A stretch of DNA of 28,807 bases from JAFGPJ01 sp964439135. GTDB taxonomy: Bacteria > Planctomycetota > Phycisphaerae > Sedimentisphaerales > Anaerobacaceae. The position numbers and the translations under genes are program-made. The stretch is taken from positions 1 through 28,807 of the forward strand of contig CAYTNN010000032.1 in NCBI GenBank assembly GCA_964439135.1. The letters run 5' to 3'. The notes beneath the pieces were generated by a model, which ran no database searches, had not been told where the DNA came from, and saw only the letters and a list, made by a program, of their open reading frames with translations. Of the stretch, positions 8,483-15,842 are shown piece after piece (the stretch's first letter is position 1; each line of letters starts with the position of its first letter).

Positions 8483-10720
8483 GTGAAAACCAAAGGTAAA
8501 ATTTCGGCAGGAAACGATCAGTTATGGTGGGTGGTATTGCTGCTTGCGATAGCGGTGATACTGCCCACCGTTTGTCTGCTGTGGTTCATGAATCAGGCAG
8601 TCAAGAATGATCGTCTGGCGGTCAGACAAAAACTGACTGACGTTTATCAACTGCGTTTGGATACGCTGAGCAAAAAGGTCGATGATCTCTGGTCGGGCCG
8701 AATAAATTCGGTCCGGCAAAAAGCCGTGGAGTGTCAGGGCGTTGAGATGTTCGACCTGCTTACAGGAAGAGACCGTGGCGCGGATGGCCTGCGCATCTGT
8801 GATGCTGTTGTTATTTATGACAGCAACGGCACGCTGGTTTATCCGGTTGCCGGAGGCACCGACTACCCGAGTGAGCTGCCGGAGGAATTCAACAAAGCGT
8901 GGGCTGCGGAATTTATTGAAAAGGATTTTACGTGGTCGATGGAGTTGTATGGACATATCGTTGAATCTAATGTTGACGACTACGTGCGATTCTCTGCTTT
9001 GATGGGCAGGATCCGCTGTTTGAAAAAGTTGGGAGAAATTGAAAAAGCAACTGTTTTGTGCCGCGATATAGCTTACGGTCAGGCAACCGAGAAAATAAGC
9101 TCGGCTTCCGCGTCATTAATTACGCGGGCGAGAGTCCTGCTTGTGGAGCTGAAGGCCGAAACCAAAGATGGTCTGGGCCGGTCTGACTTGCAGGAGTTGA
9201 TTGGTTCGGCTGTCAATTACACTGCCGGCAGCGGTTCGGATTTCCTGCTTATGCCGTCGGCGACGCGTATCTTCCTGCTCCGCAAAGCGCTTGAAATGAT
9301 AGAAAAAAGCGAATGGTCTGAAGAGCTGCAATCTCAGGTTCTAAAAGCAAAAGAGCTGCTTTCAAGCGAAGAACTGGCTGCTGCTTTCCTTGACCGGTAC
9401 GGCGGCTCGGAAGTATCGGAGCCTTTGCTTGCAGATGATGCGCTCCAATTGGTATCGTTACTTAGTATCACCCTGGACAGGATTAAAGATGTCGAGTGGG
9501 ATTTTGCGGAACAGCTCAGGCAGCAAATATCGTTGGTATTAGAGTCATATCAGACCAGACAGGCCCAGGCACGCGCAGCGGTGTCTGAACAGCCTGCGTT
9601 TGTTGCTCTGCTGGAGTCCTGGCCGGAAAATAACTTTCGCAGGCTGGAATTGCCGGAAGATATTTATGGAATGTATCACAGCTTCGACGACAGGACATAT
9701 TTGTTCCTGCAGAAAACACAGACGCTTGGCTCTGACTTTGATTTATGTCAAGATGGTATCGATGAGCTTGGTGTTTCGTGCAGGATAACGGACAACTCCG
9801 GTCTGTATGTCTCGGGTTTGGAGAATCCGGAAGAAACCGGTTTTCTTAAAGCCCCGTTGGGAAAATTCTTTTCGGGCTGGCATGTTGAAATTCATTTCGG
9901 CGATGTTGACATTTTTGAAAAAACTGCCGAGAGACAGAAAGTGGTATACATCTGGGCGGGATTGCTTGCTATTGCCGTGATGGTTGCCGCCGGGTTGCTG
10001 GCCGCGCGGGTTGTCGGAAAACAAATAAAGACAAACAAGCTGAAAAACGATTTCATTGCCACGGTTTCGCACGAATTGAAGACGCCCCTGGCGTCGATGC
10101 GCGTGTTGGTCGATACGCTGCTGGAGGGCAGCTACAGAGACCAGCAGCAGGTTACGGAATATCTGGAGCTGGTTTCAAAGGAGAACGAAAGGCTTACGGG
10201 ATTGATTGATAATTTCCTCACTTTTTCGAGGATGGAGCGAAACAAACAGGCATTTGCGATGGCCCGGACGAGTCCCGCAGCAATTGCCCGCGATGCCGCC
10301 GAGGCGGTAAAAACAAAATTCAGTAAGGGCCAGTGCAGCTTTGAGGTGGATATCCCTGACGATTTGCCTGATGTGAAGGCTGACCGCGATGCGATGGTAA
10401 CGGTGCTTGTAAACTTGCTGGACAATTCGTACAAATATTCTTATGATGACAAGCAGATTAAGTTGAGTGTTTCTTCCGAAGACGGTTCGGTTTGTTTTTG
10501 TGTTTCAGATAATGGAACAGGTATGTCTCGCCGGTCTGTCAAAAAGATATTCAAGAGGTTTTACCAGGTTGATCGCAGCCTCGCACGGCATGCCGAAGGT
10601 TGCGGCCTGGGCCTGAGTATTGCGAAATTTATCATAGATGCCCACAAAGGTTCGATTACTGTCAGCAGCAAACCTGGCGAGGGAAGTACTTTTACCGTGA
10701 AATTACCGGCCGGCAATTAA
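8483..10720 (+). CDS. Sensor histidine kinase with large extracytoplasmic domain
   Basis: This 745-aa membrane kinase has TM1 at about 14-36, an extracytoplasmic region of roughly 450 residues, TM2 at about 487-512, and then a cytoplasmic kinase core. HisKA contains ATVSHELKTPL with phospho-acceptor His530. HATPase_c shows the N box NLLDNSYKYS (N644, N648), the G1 box DNGTGM (from D676) and the G2 motif GLGLSIAKF (about 708). No HAMP domain separates TM2 from HisKA; only about 17 residues intervene. The sensor region is largely helical and matches no family I recognise. The GTG start is 9 nt after the LamG stop and lacks a clear Shine-Dalgarno, suggesting translational coupling. Two response regulators follow 24 nt downstream and are the expected phosphotransfer partners. 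Confidence 0.9.
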   Translation: MKTKGKISAGNDQLWWVVLLLAIAVILPTVCLLWFMNQAVKNDRLAVRQKLTDVYQLRLDTLSKKVDDLWSGRINSVRQKAVECQGVEMFDLLTGRDRGADGLRICDAVVIYDSNGTLVYPVAGGTDYPSELPEEFNKAWAAEFIEKDFTWSMELYGHIVESNVDDYVRFSALMGRIRCLKKLGEIEKATVLCRDIAYGQATEKISSASASLITRARVLLVELKAETKDGLGRSDLQELIGSAVNYTAGSGSDFLLMPSATRIFLLRKALEMIEKSEWSEELQSQVLKAKELLSSEELAAAFLDRYGGSEVSEPLLADDALQLVSLLSITLDRIKDVEWDFAEQLRQQISLVLESYQTRQAQARAAVSEQPAFVALLESWPENNFRRLELPEDIYGMYHSFDDRTYLFLQKTQTLGSDFDLCQDGIDELGVSCRITDNSGLYVSGLENPEETGFLKAPLGKFFSGWHVEIHFGDVDIFEKTAERQKVVYIWAGLLAIAVMVAAGLLAARVVGKQIKTNKLKNDFIATVSHELKTPLASMRVLVDTLLEGSYRDQQQVTEYLELVSKENERLTGLIDNFLTFSRMERNKQAFAMARTSPAAIARDAAEAVKTKFSKGQCSFEVDIPDDLPDVKADRDAMVTVLVNLLDNSYKYSYDDKQIKLSVSSEDGSVCFCVSDNGTGMSRRSVKKIFKRFYQVDRSLARHAEGCGLGLSIAKFIIDAHKGSITVSSKPGEGSTFTVKLPAGN

Positions 10721-10744
10721 GCGCCGGCGAAAAGGATTACTATA

Positions 10745-11449
10745 ATGAAGAGCGTACTTATTATCGAAGACAATCCGGCCATGTTGCGCGGGCTGGAGGA
10801 CAACTTCGATTTGAAGGGATACCGTGTCAAGAGCGCCCGCGACGGCGAGCAGGGTCTCGAAGCAGCGCTTAAGGAAAAACCCGACCTTATCATTCTTGAT
10901 ATCATGCTGCCCAAGATCAACGGCTACGAAATATGCAGTCAAATCCGCAGGAAGAATCTCGATATGCCGATAATCATGCTGACTGCCAAGGACCAGGAAT
11001 CCGACGTTGTGATGGGACTGAATCTCGGCGCGGACGACTATGTGACAAAACCGTTCAGTATAAAAGAGCTGCTGGCCCGGGCCGAGGCCTTTATGCGGCG
11101 AAGGGGTGGTGCCGAGCCGGATGTCTATGAATTCGGTGACTGCCGGCTCGATATCGTTACGGAGACTTTCACGCGAAACGGACAGCCGGTCAAGCTCAGC
11201 CCCGGCCAGCTCAAAATGCTCCGCCTGTTCCTTAAAAGGGCCGGTTGCACCCTGACTTGCGACGAAATACGAAGTGCTGTATGGGGTCATTCGCATTTTG
11301 TCACTTTGCGGAACATCGACGAGGCCGTCAGTACTTTGCAGGACATAATAGAGCCAGATCCCGGCAATCCTAAGTTCATTCATAGAATTATAGAAATCGG
11401 TTATAAATTCAAACCGCCTGAGCCAGATGGAAACAATCCTGATAGTTGA
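10745..11449 (+). CDS. OmpR/PhoB-family response regulator with diverged DNA-binding domain
   Basis: This 234-aa regulator has a receiver domain (1-120) with acidic residues at 8-9, phospho-acceptor Asp52 (LDIMLP), Thr80 and Lys102 (TKPFS). A C-terminal winged-helix domain spans about 128-223. AAAGGA (10731-10736) lies 8 nt before the ATG. Compared with the next gene, the receiver is identical at 93 of 120 positions but the effector domain at only about 52 of 103. In the recognition-helix region, where the paralogue reads TTLRNKIE, this protein reads STLQDIIE, losing basic residues (R199 to Q, K201 to I). R172 is also a cysteine here. It may therefore bind DNA poorly, bind a different site, or act as a phosphate sink or dimer partner. 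Confidence 0.9.
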   Translation: MKSVLIIEDNPAMLRGLEDNFDLKGYRVKSARDGEQGLEAALKEKPDLIILDIMLPKINGYEICSQIRRKNLDMPIIMLTAKDQESDVVMGLNLGADDYVTKPFSIKELLARAEAFMRRRGGAEPDVYEFGDCRLDIVTETFTRNGQPVKLSPGQLKMLRLFLKRAGCTLTCDEIRSAVWGHSHFVTLRNIDEAVSTLQDIIEPDPGNPKFIHRIIEIGYKFKPPEPDGNNPDS

Positions 11450-12116
11450 AGATGACCCGACGATGCTGCGGGGCCTGAAGGACAACTTCGAATTCAAGGG
11501 CTACCGCGTGGTGACAGCCGCCGACGGCGAGGAAGGCCTGAATGCCGCGCTCAACGAAAAGCCCGATCTGATTATTCTCGATATTATGCTGCCGAAGATA
11601 AACGGCTACGAAGTGTGCAGATTGATACGCAAGGAAAATCTCGATATGCCCATCATCATGCTGACAGCCAAGGGCGAGGAATCGGACATCGTCTTGGGCC
11701 TGAATCTCGGGGCTGATGATTATGTCACCAAGCCCTTCAGCATAAAGGAGCTTCTCGCCCGAGCCGCGGCGTTCTTAAGACGAAGCAAGCAAGCCGAGCA
11801 GGATGTTTATGAATTTTGTGACTTTTGTCTCGACATTCCCGCCAGAAAGCTGACATGCAAGGGTGATGAAATCAAGCTCTCGCCGAAAGAGTTCAAGCTG
11901 TTGGAGCTTTTCGTAAAGAAGCCCGGCCGGGCGCTCACCCGCGACGATATACTAAACACCGTCTGGGGCTACGATTGCTACGTCGGCCCCCGCAGCATCG
12001 ACCGCTTCGTCACCACACTAAGAAATAAAATAGAACCCGACACCCATAACCCGACATACATTCACACAATCAGAGAAATCGGCTACAAATTCGAACCGCC
12101 CGAGCAGAGCGCTTAA
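11427..12116 (+). CDS. OmpR/PhoB-family response regulator (canonical paralogue)
   Basis: This 229-aa regulator aligns without gaps to the preceding one. The receiver has D8-D10, phospho-acceptor Asp52, Thr80 and Lys102. The winged helix ends in the canonical pattern RSIDRFVTTLRNKIEPD followed by IREIGYKFE, so DNA binding looks intact. It begins 23 nt inside the end of the upstream regulator gene, in a different frame, with no strong Shine-Dalgarno, which suggests translational coupling. It is the natural candidate to recognise the 11-bp direct repeats at 5162-5188 that head the operon. The gene converges on hisA, 53 nt away, and I see no strong terminator between them. Confidence 0.92.
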   Translation: METILIVEDDPTMLRGLKDNFEFKGYRVVTAADGEEGLNAALNEKPDLIILDIMLPKINGYEVCRLIRKENLDMPIIMLTAKGEESDIVLGLNLGADDYVTKPFSIKELLARAAAFLRRSKQAEQDVYEFCDFCLDIPARKLTCKGDEIKLSPKEFKLLELFVKKPGRALTRDDILNTVWGYDCYVGPRSIDRFVTTLRNKIEPDTHNPTYIHTIREIGYKFEPPEQSA

Positions 12117-12169
12117 GGCCTCTCTTACCTGCCGGTCGTTGTGCTCAAAACCTACCGAATATTGTGCAT

Positions 12170-12886
12170 TTATTGCTGCGTCGCTTTGATTGCGTCGGTG
12201 AGTTTGAGGGTGCCTTCGTACAGGCTTCGGCCGATTATTGCTGCTTCGGGGTTGAATTCGGTTAACTTTTTGATATCTTCTATTGTGTTTACTCCGCCGG
12301 AAGCGACTATGGGGACATCGACCGCCTCGACGAGCGCTTTTGTTCTCTCGAAGTTCGGGCCTGACATCATGCCGTCTTTGGCTATGTCGGTGTATATTAT
12401 TGCCGCCAGGGGAAGTTTCGCCGCCTCGGCGGCGAATTCCAGCAGGGTCAGGGAGCTGTCCTGCGTCCAGCCGTGGGTGGCGACCTTTGCGCCTTTGGCA
12501 TCGAGGCCGAGTACGATTTTGCCGCTGAACTTCTTCGCCATTTGGCTGAACCACTCGAAGTCCTGTACGGCTTTCGTGCCGATGATGACTCTATTAACGC
12601 CGATATCGAGCAGTTGTTTTATGGAGGCTTCTTCGCGCAGTCCACCCCCGACCTCGATGTTCAGGATTCCAAGTGCCGCTATGGCTGAGATCGTATCGGT
12701 ATTGACCGGCCGGCCGAGTTTGGCTCCGTCCAGGTCGACGATATGAAGCCACTTGGCTCCGTCCGAGCTGAATTCGCGGGCCTGTTCGACGGGATTGTCA
12801 CGGTAGTTTATCTGGTGGTCATACTGTCCCTGGATGAGTCTTACACATTTTCCGTCCCGCAGGTCGATTGCCGGTATTATATACAT
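12170..12886 (-). CDS. hisA: Phosphoribosylformimino-AICAR ribotide isomerase HisA
   Basis: This 238-aa TIM-barrel enzyme of histidine biosynthesis performs an Amadori rearrangement of ProFAR to PRFAR (EC 5.3.1.16). It opens with MYIIPAIDLRDGKCVRL, has both catalytic aspartates (D8 and D129 in VLGLDAKG), and two phosphate-binding motifs (EVGGGLR about 79-84, ASGGVN about 195-200, with IIGRSLYEG after). Its length is normal. AAGGAG lies just upstream of the ATG. No other his gene is in the window, so it stands apart from a his operon. It follows the PPOX gene in the same direction after a 161-nt gap occupied by a structured repeat, and may be read through from that operon. Confidence 0.97.
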   Translation of the reverse strand: MYIIPAIDLRDGKCVRLIQGQYDHQINYRDNPVEQAREFSSDGAKWLHIVDLDGAKLGRPVNTDTISAIAALGILNIEVGGGLREEASIKQLLDIGVNRVIIGTKAVQDFEWFSQMAKKFSGKIVLGLDAKGAKVATHGWTQDSSLTLLEFAAEAAKLPLAAIIYTDIAKDGMMSGPNFERTKALVEAVDVPIVASGGVNTIEDIKKLTEFNPEAAIIGRSLYEGTLKLTDAIKATQQ

Positions 12887-12900
12887 CTGCTCTCCTTATT

Positions 12901-12950
12901 GTGTCGCGGGCATCCTGCCCGCGATTTGAGGGCGCTCGCGCCCTCGACAC
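12901..12950. repeat. Three-way-junction palindromic repeat
   Basis: Outer arms GTGTCG (12901-12906) and CGACAC (12945-12950) enclose two hairpins: TCGCGGGC (12904-12911) with GCCCGCGA (12917-12924), and GAGGGCG (12928-12934) with CGCCCTC (12939-12945). The outer stem overlaps the hairpin bases, so the cloverleaf and extended forms compete. It lies between PPOX and hisA and resembles REP/BIME-like intergenic repeats. Confidence 0.7.
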
Positions 12951-12955
12951 GAAAT

Positions 12956-13039
12956 GGTGTGCGGTGCACACCCTACCCGTGTAGCTGTCGTGTGGTTTAC
13001 ACCATTCACGGGTAGCTGTAGGGTGGGGCTTGCCCCACC
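12956..13039. repeat. Composite hairpin repeat (three stems)
   Basis: Three perfect stems lie in tandem: GGTGTGC 12956-12962 with GCACACC 12966-12972; CTACCCGTG 12973-12981 with CACGGGTAG 13007-13015; and GGTGGGGC 13022-13029 with GCCCCACC 13032-13039. The last stem shares its GTAGGGTGG...CTTGCCCC sequence with 633-652. Any of these could act in RNA stabilisation or transcription attenuation between the PPOX gene and hisA. Confidence 0.7.
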
Positions 13040-13047
13040 GAAAATTA

Positions 13048-13428
13048 TCAAGTCTTGTCACCAACGAGGGGGCGAATCTTGTCCACAGTGAAATAAATCA
13101 GGTGCCGGACTTTTTCGTCGGGCTCGCGGGTCTTTGTATGCTGTTGTTTTATCTCTTTGATACGTTCCGGGTCCTTCTCTTCGCCCGTTTTGGTCAGATG
13201 CAGTCTTTTGCCGGCGTATCCCTCGCCCTGCTCGGCGAACATATACGCGGCTTTGGGATTGGCCTGGATATTCGAGTAGCTCAGCTTCTCCAGCATACTC
13301 AGCGCGATGGTTTTGTCATCTATAATATAAGGCCGGGAATAAACGGCGATATCGACGTTGCCGTCCGAATCGCTTGTCGCCAGGATACCCAGGCCTTTAA
13401 TGTTTTCGAAATATTCTTCAAGGCTCAT
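13048..13428 (-). CDS. Pyridoxamine 5'-phosphate oxidase-family (FMN-binding split barrel) protein
   Basis: A small protein of 126 aa, with ILATSDSDGNVDIAVYSRPYIIDD near the N-terminus and a split-barrel pattern ending in YFTVDKIRPL. PPOX-like proteins bind FMN, F420 or haem. The substrate cannot be told here, and this is not a true PdxH by length. The ATG at 13428 is chosen because AAGGAG (13435-13440) sits 6 nt before it. An in-frame ATG at 13443 would add five residues and give a 4-nt ATGA overlap with the upstream gene. It is the third gene of the photolyase operon. Confidence 0.85.
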   Translation of the reverse strand: MSLEEYFENIKGLGILATSDSDGNVDIAVYSRPYIIDDKTIALSMLEKLSYSNIQANPKAAYMFAEQGEGYAGKRLHLTKTGEEKDPERIKEIKQQHTKTREPDEKVRHLIYFTVDKIRPLVGDKT

Positions 13429-13439
13429 AATTTTCTCCT

Positions 13440-14351
13440 TCATCTTGTAATATCATTTAGAGCTTGTTCTACATTAGTATACTGGAAATCAAAACCTGTG
13501 TTCAATAATCGTTTTGGCAGAACCTTTTGCCCGGACAGGAGCATCTCATCGGCCATTTCGCCGAACGCCAATCGGGCGGCAAAGCCCGGGACGTTCAGCA
13601 GGGCCGGCCGGTGCAGGACCTTTCCCAGAATCTTGCAAAATTTTTTCATAGTGACCGGCTCGGGTGCCGTGAGATTGAAAACGCCTTTAAGGTTTTCGTT
13701 TTCCAGCAGGAATTTTATAGCGGCGACTTCATCGTCAAGATGTATCCACGAAAACCATTGCCTGCCGCTGCCGATGTGTCCGCCGAGATAAAATCGAAAC
13801 GGTTTTACGAGCTTTGCAAAGGCTCCTCCGTCCCGGCCCAAAACGACCCCGGTGCGAATGACAACGCAGCGAACTCCCAGACCCTCAATTTCTTCCGCAT
13901 AACTTTCAATTCGCCGGCACAGGTTTGCAAGAAATCCTTTGCCCAGTGTCGAGGTTTCATCGAGTTTTTCGTTTTTGCGAGAGCCGTAGTAACCGATAGC
14001 TGAAGCCAGAATTACCACGGTCGGCTTTTTGTCCGCTTGCTTTATCACTTCGAGAACCGCTCTGGAACTATCCAGCCTGCTGTGAAGTATGCCGGCCTTT
14101 TTCGATTCGTTCCACCGGCCCGAAGCAACATTTTCCCCCGCCAGATTGATGATAGCGAACGCTCCGTTTGCCTGCTTATACCAGCTTCCGGTCGTTCTTC
14201 CATCCCATTCGATTATTTTAGCCCGGCCGCCGACTGATTTGGCGGCTCTGTTTGCGTCACGCGACAGGGCAATTACTTCATAATCTTTATGAAGAGCTTT
14301 GCACAATGCCCTGCCTATAAAACCTGTCGCACCTGTTATTACCACTCGCAT
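13440..14351 (-). CDS. TIGR01777-family epimerase-like SDR protein
   Basis: This 303-aa protein has an N-terminal Rossmann motif TGATGFIG (residues 7-14), then NLAGENVASGRW, the SAIGYYGSR segment, RTGVVLG, and the SWIHLDDEV and FNLTAPEPV signatures of the TIGR01777 (SDR39U1 / YfcH-like) group of extended short-chain dehydrogenase-related proteins. The length is typical. Its reaction is not established, and NAD(P) binding is expected. The gene begins 14 nt after the photolyase stop and is probably co-transcribed with it. Proteins of this family do accompany photolyases in other bacteria, so a light- or damage-response link is plausible. Confidence 0.9.
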   Translation of the reverse strand: MRVVITGATGFIGRALCKALHKDYEVIALSRDANRAAKSVGGRAKIIEWDGRTTGSWYKQANGAFAIINLAGENVASGRWNESKKAGILHSRLDSSRAVLEVIKQADKKPTVVILASAIGYYGSRKNEKLDETSTLGKGFLANLCRRIESYAEEIEGLGVRCVVIRTGVVLGRDGGAFAKLVKPFRFYLGGHIGSGRQWFSWIHLDDEVAAIKFLLENENLKGVFNLTAPEPVTMKKFCKILGKVLHRPALLNVPGFAARLAFGEMADEMLLSGQKVLPKRLLNTGFDFQYTNVEQALNDITR

Positions 14352-14365
14352 AGCGTCACCTTCTA

Positions 14366-15727
14366 CTATATTTTTTCCAGAGCCTCGATTTTTTTCACGT
14401 AAGCGTCGGCATCGAATTTTCTTTTCAGTCCCGCGGCATTCATATAACGGATCTTACCGAAAACGGGTCTTTCGCCCCAGGCCCTGTCGTGCTTTCCGAA
14501 GCACCAGGCCACGCCGGCAAAGGCATTCGGATCTCTGCCGTCAAGCTCGTATTTGTTGTTGAGCTGCAGCGCGATTTTGAAGCCGGTCTGCGGGTTCCTG
14601 CTCCACTCAAGAATTTTTTTGCCCCAGTACATTCTCATATAGCCGTGCATCTTTCCGGCCAGAACCATCTCTTTTTGTGCCGCGTTCCAGTAGGGGTCGT
14701 GCGTTTGTGCTTTTTCGAACTGCTCGGGCGAATACACGTAATCTCTTTTATCGCTGCGGTGGAAATTCAAAGTTCTCTTGGCCCACGGCTCAAGGCAGGC
14801 AAACGAATTGTAGCGGCTGTTATAAAATACGAAATTATGGCTGAGCTCTCTTCTTACTATGAGTTCCTCGAGATATGTATCTTTGTCGGCACTGGAAGTC
14901 TTAGAGACTTTCAGGGCAATATACAGCGGCGAAATCTGTCCGAAGTGCAGATAGGGACTCATATTCGAGACGTAATCGGCAGTCGGGTCGTTCCGCATAT
15001 CGGCGAAGCGATCCAGCTTATTTTTCAGAAAATTACTCAGCCTGCGTTTAGCCTCTTTCGTACCGCCGTGAAAGCCGTCGACTCTTGCGACGCTTCTGTC
15101 TATATCAAGTTTCGAAAGAGCCTTGTCGATGTCACCGATATCGAACGTGTCGAATTTCATGCCGAGCGAATCGAGCTTCGGTTTACTTTGCCTGAGCGGA
15201 ACCAGATAGTAATCGAGTTTCTTCGTGATTCTTGGCCGGAATGTGCCGGCGGAGAAATTCTCTTTCGACGAGGCTTCTTCCACGGGGACAATCAGATTTG
15301 TTTCTACTTCATACAGTGGGCAATCGATTTGCCCGGCGACGTTCGCCCGCCATTTCTTCTGGATTCGTAATTGCCCAGCGTCGACGACCACCAGGGCGGC
15401 ATCCTTTGCCAGTTCCGCCGCGCCGGAATCGGGAGAATCTCGCCGGATGACCATTTGAATGCCTTTGGCTTCAAGAGCTTTTCGAACTTCTTTCAATCCC
15501 TCCAGCATGAAATAGTAATGTCGTTGATTTGCCTCGGGCCAGCTATCCGTTATGCCGAAGAATACGAGAACGGGTTTCTTCAGCTTATTAGCTGTTCGAA
15601 CCGCGTATTCCAGAGCGTGGTTGTATTCGGCTCGCTGTGCGGCCTGTATCCAGTAGAGCACATATTTTCCGCTGCCGAGCTGCCCGTCATTAAGGAGTTT
15701 TATTCTTTCCTGCTGAATCATTTCCAT
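14366..15727 (-). CDS. phr: Class II CPD photolyase
   Basis: This 453-aa FAD-dependent enzyme splits cyclobutane pyrimidine dimers using blue/near-UV light (EC 4.1.99.3). The N-terminal domain opens YVLYWIQAAQRAEYNHAL, where class II enzymes have this pattern. The C-terminal FAD domain holds SNMSPYLHFGQIS, RRELSHNFVFYN, YMRMYWGKKILEW and the hallmark DPNAFAGVAWCFGKHDRAW. The length fits class II (about 450-480). Start choice is between 15727 and the in-frame ATG at 15721; neither has a strong Shine-Dalgarno. It is the first gene of a minus-strand operon with the TIGR01777 protein and a PPOX protein, and it diverges from the nucleoside hydrolase operon. It suggests exposure to light, or transfer from a lit habitat. 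Confidence 0.95.
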   Translation of the reverse strand: MEMIQQERIKLLNDGQLGSGKYVLYWIQAAQRAEYNHALEYAVRTANKLKKPVLVFFGITDSWPEANQRHYYFMLEGLKEVRKALEAKGIQMVIRRDSPDSGAAELAKDAALVVVDAGQLRIQKKWRANVAGQIDCPLYEVETNLIVPVEEASSKENFSAGTFRPRITKKLDYYLVPLRQSKPKLDSLGMKFDTFDIGDIDKALSKLDIDRSVARVDGFHGGTKEAKRRLSNFLKNKLDRFADMRNDPTADYVSNMSPYLHFGQISPLYIALKVSKTSSADKDTYLEELIVRRELSHNFVFYNSRYNSFACLEPWAKRTLNFHRSDKRDYVYSPEQFEKAQTHDPYWNAAQKEMVLAGKMHGYMRMYWGKKILEWSRNPQTGFKIALQLNNKYELDGRDPNAFAGVAWCFGKHDRAWGERPVFGKIRYMNAAGLKRKFDADAYVKKIEALEKI

Positions 15728-15767
15728 AAATGATATACAAATACAATCGCTGAAGAAATCAAATTGT

Positions 15768-15795
15768 TTGACAAAATGCGGCCTTTTAATATAGT
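15768..15795 (+). promoter_or_regulatory. Sigma-70-type promoter of the nucleoside/ribose operon
   Basis: TTGACA (15768-15773) and TATAGT (15790-15795) are separated by 16 bp. Transcription would start near 15802, about 40 nt before the preferred ATG at 15843. The farther in-frame ATG at 15795 overlaps the -10 box and so cannot be the start of a message made from here. Confidence 0.65.
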
Positions 15796-15842
15796 TGGCA
15801 ATGTGTGAATATCAGGAACTTTCAAAATTAGGAGATCAGATT

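Noticed and set aside
10703..11497. 264-codon minus-strand frame opposite the first response regulator
   Set aside because: It is antisense to a canonical receiver domain, and its composition is that of a reverse-complement shadow.
13030..13791. 253-codon plus-strand frame across the PPOX and SDR genes
   Set aside because: It runs through a repeat and antisense to two recognised genes, so it is a shadow.
14489..15370. 293-codon plus-strand frame across the photolyase
   Set aside because: It is antisense to a gene with clear class II photolyase motifs, and no recognisable domain or Shine-Dalgarno is seen.
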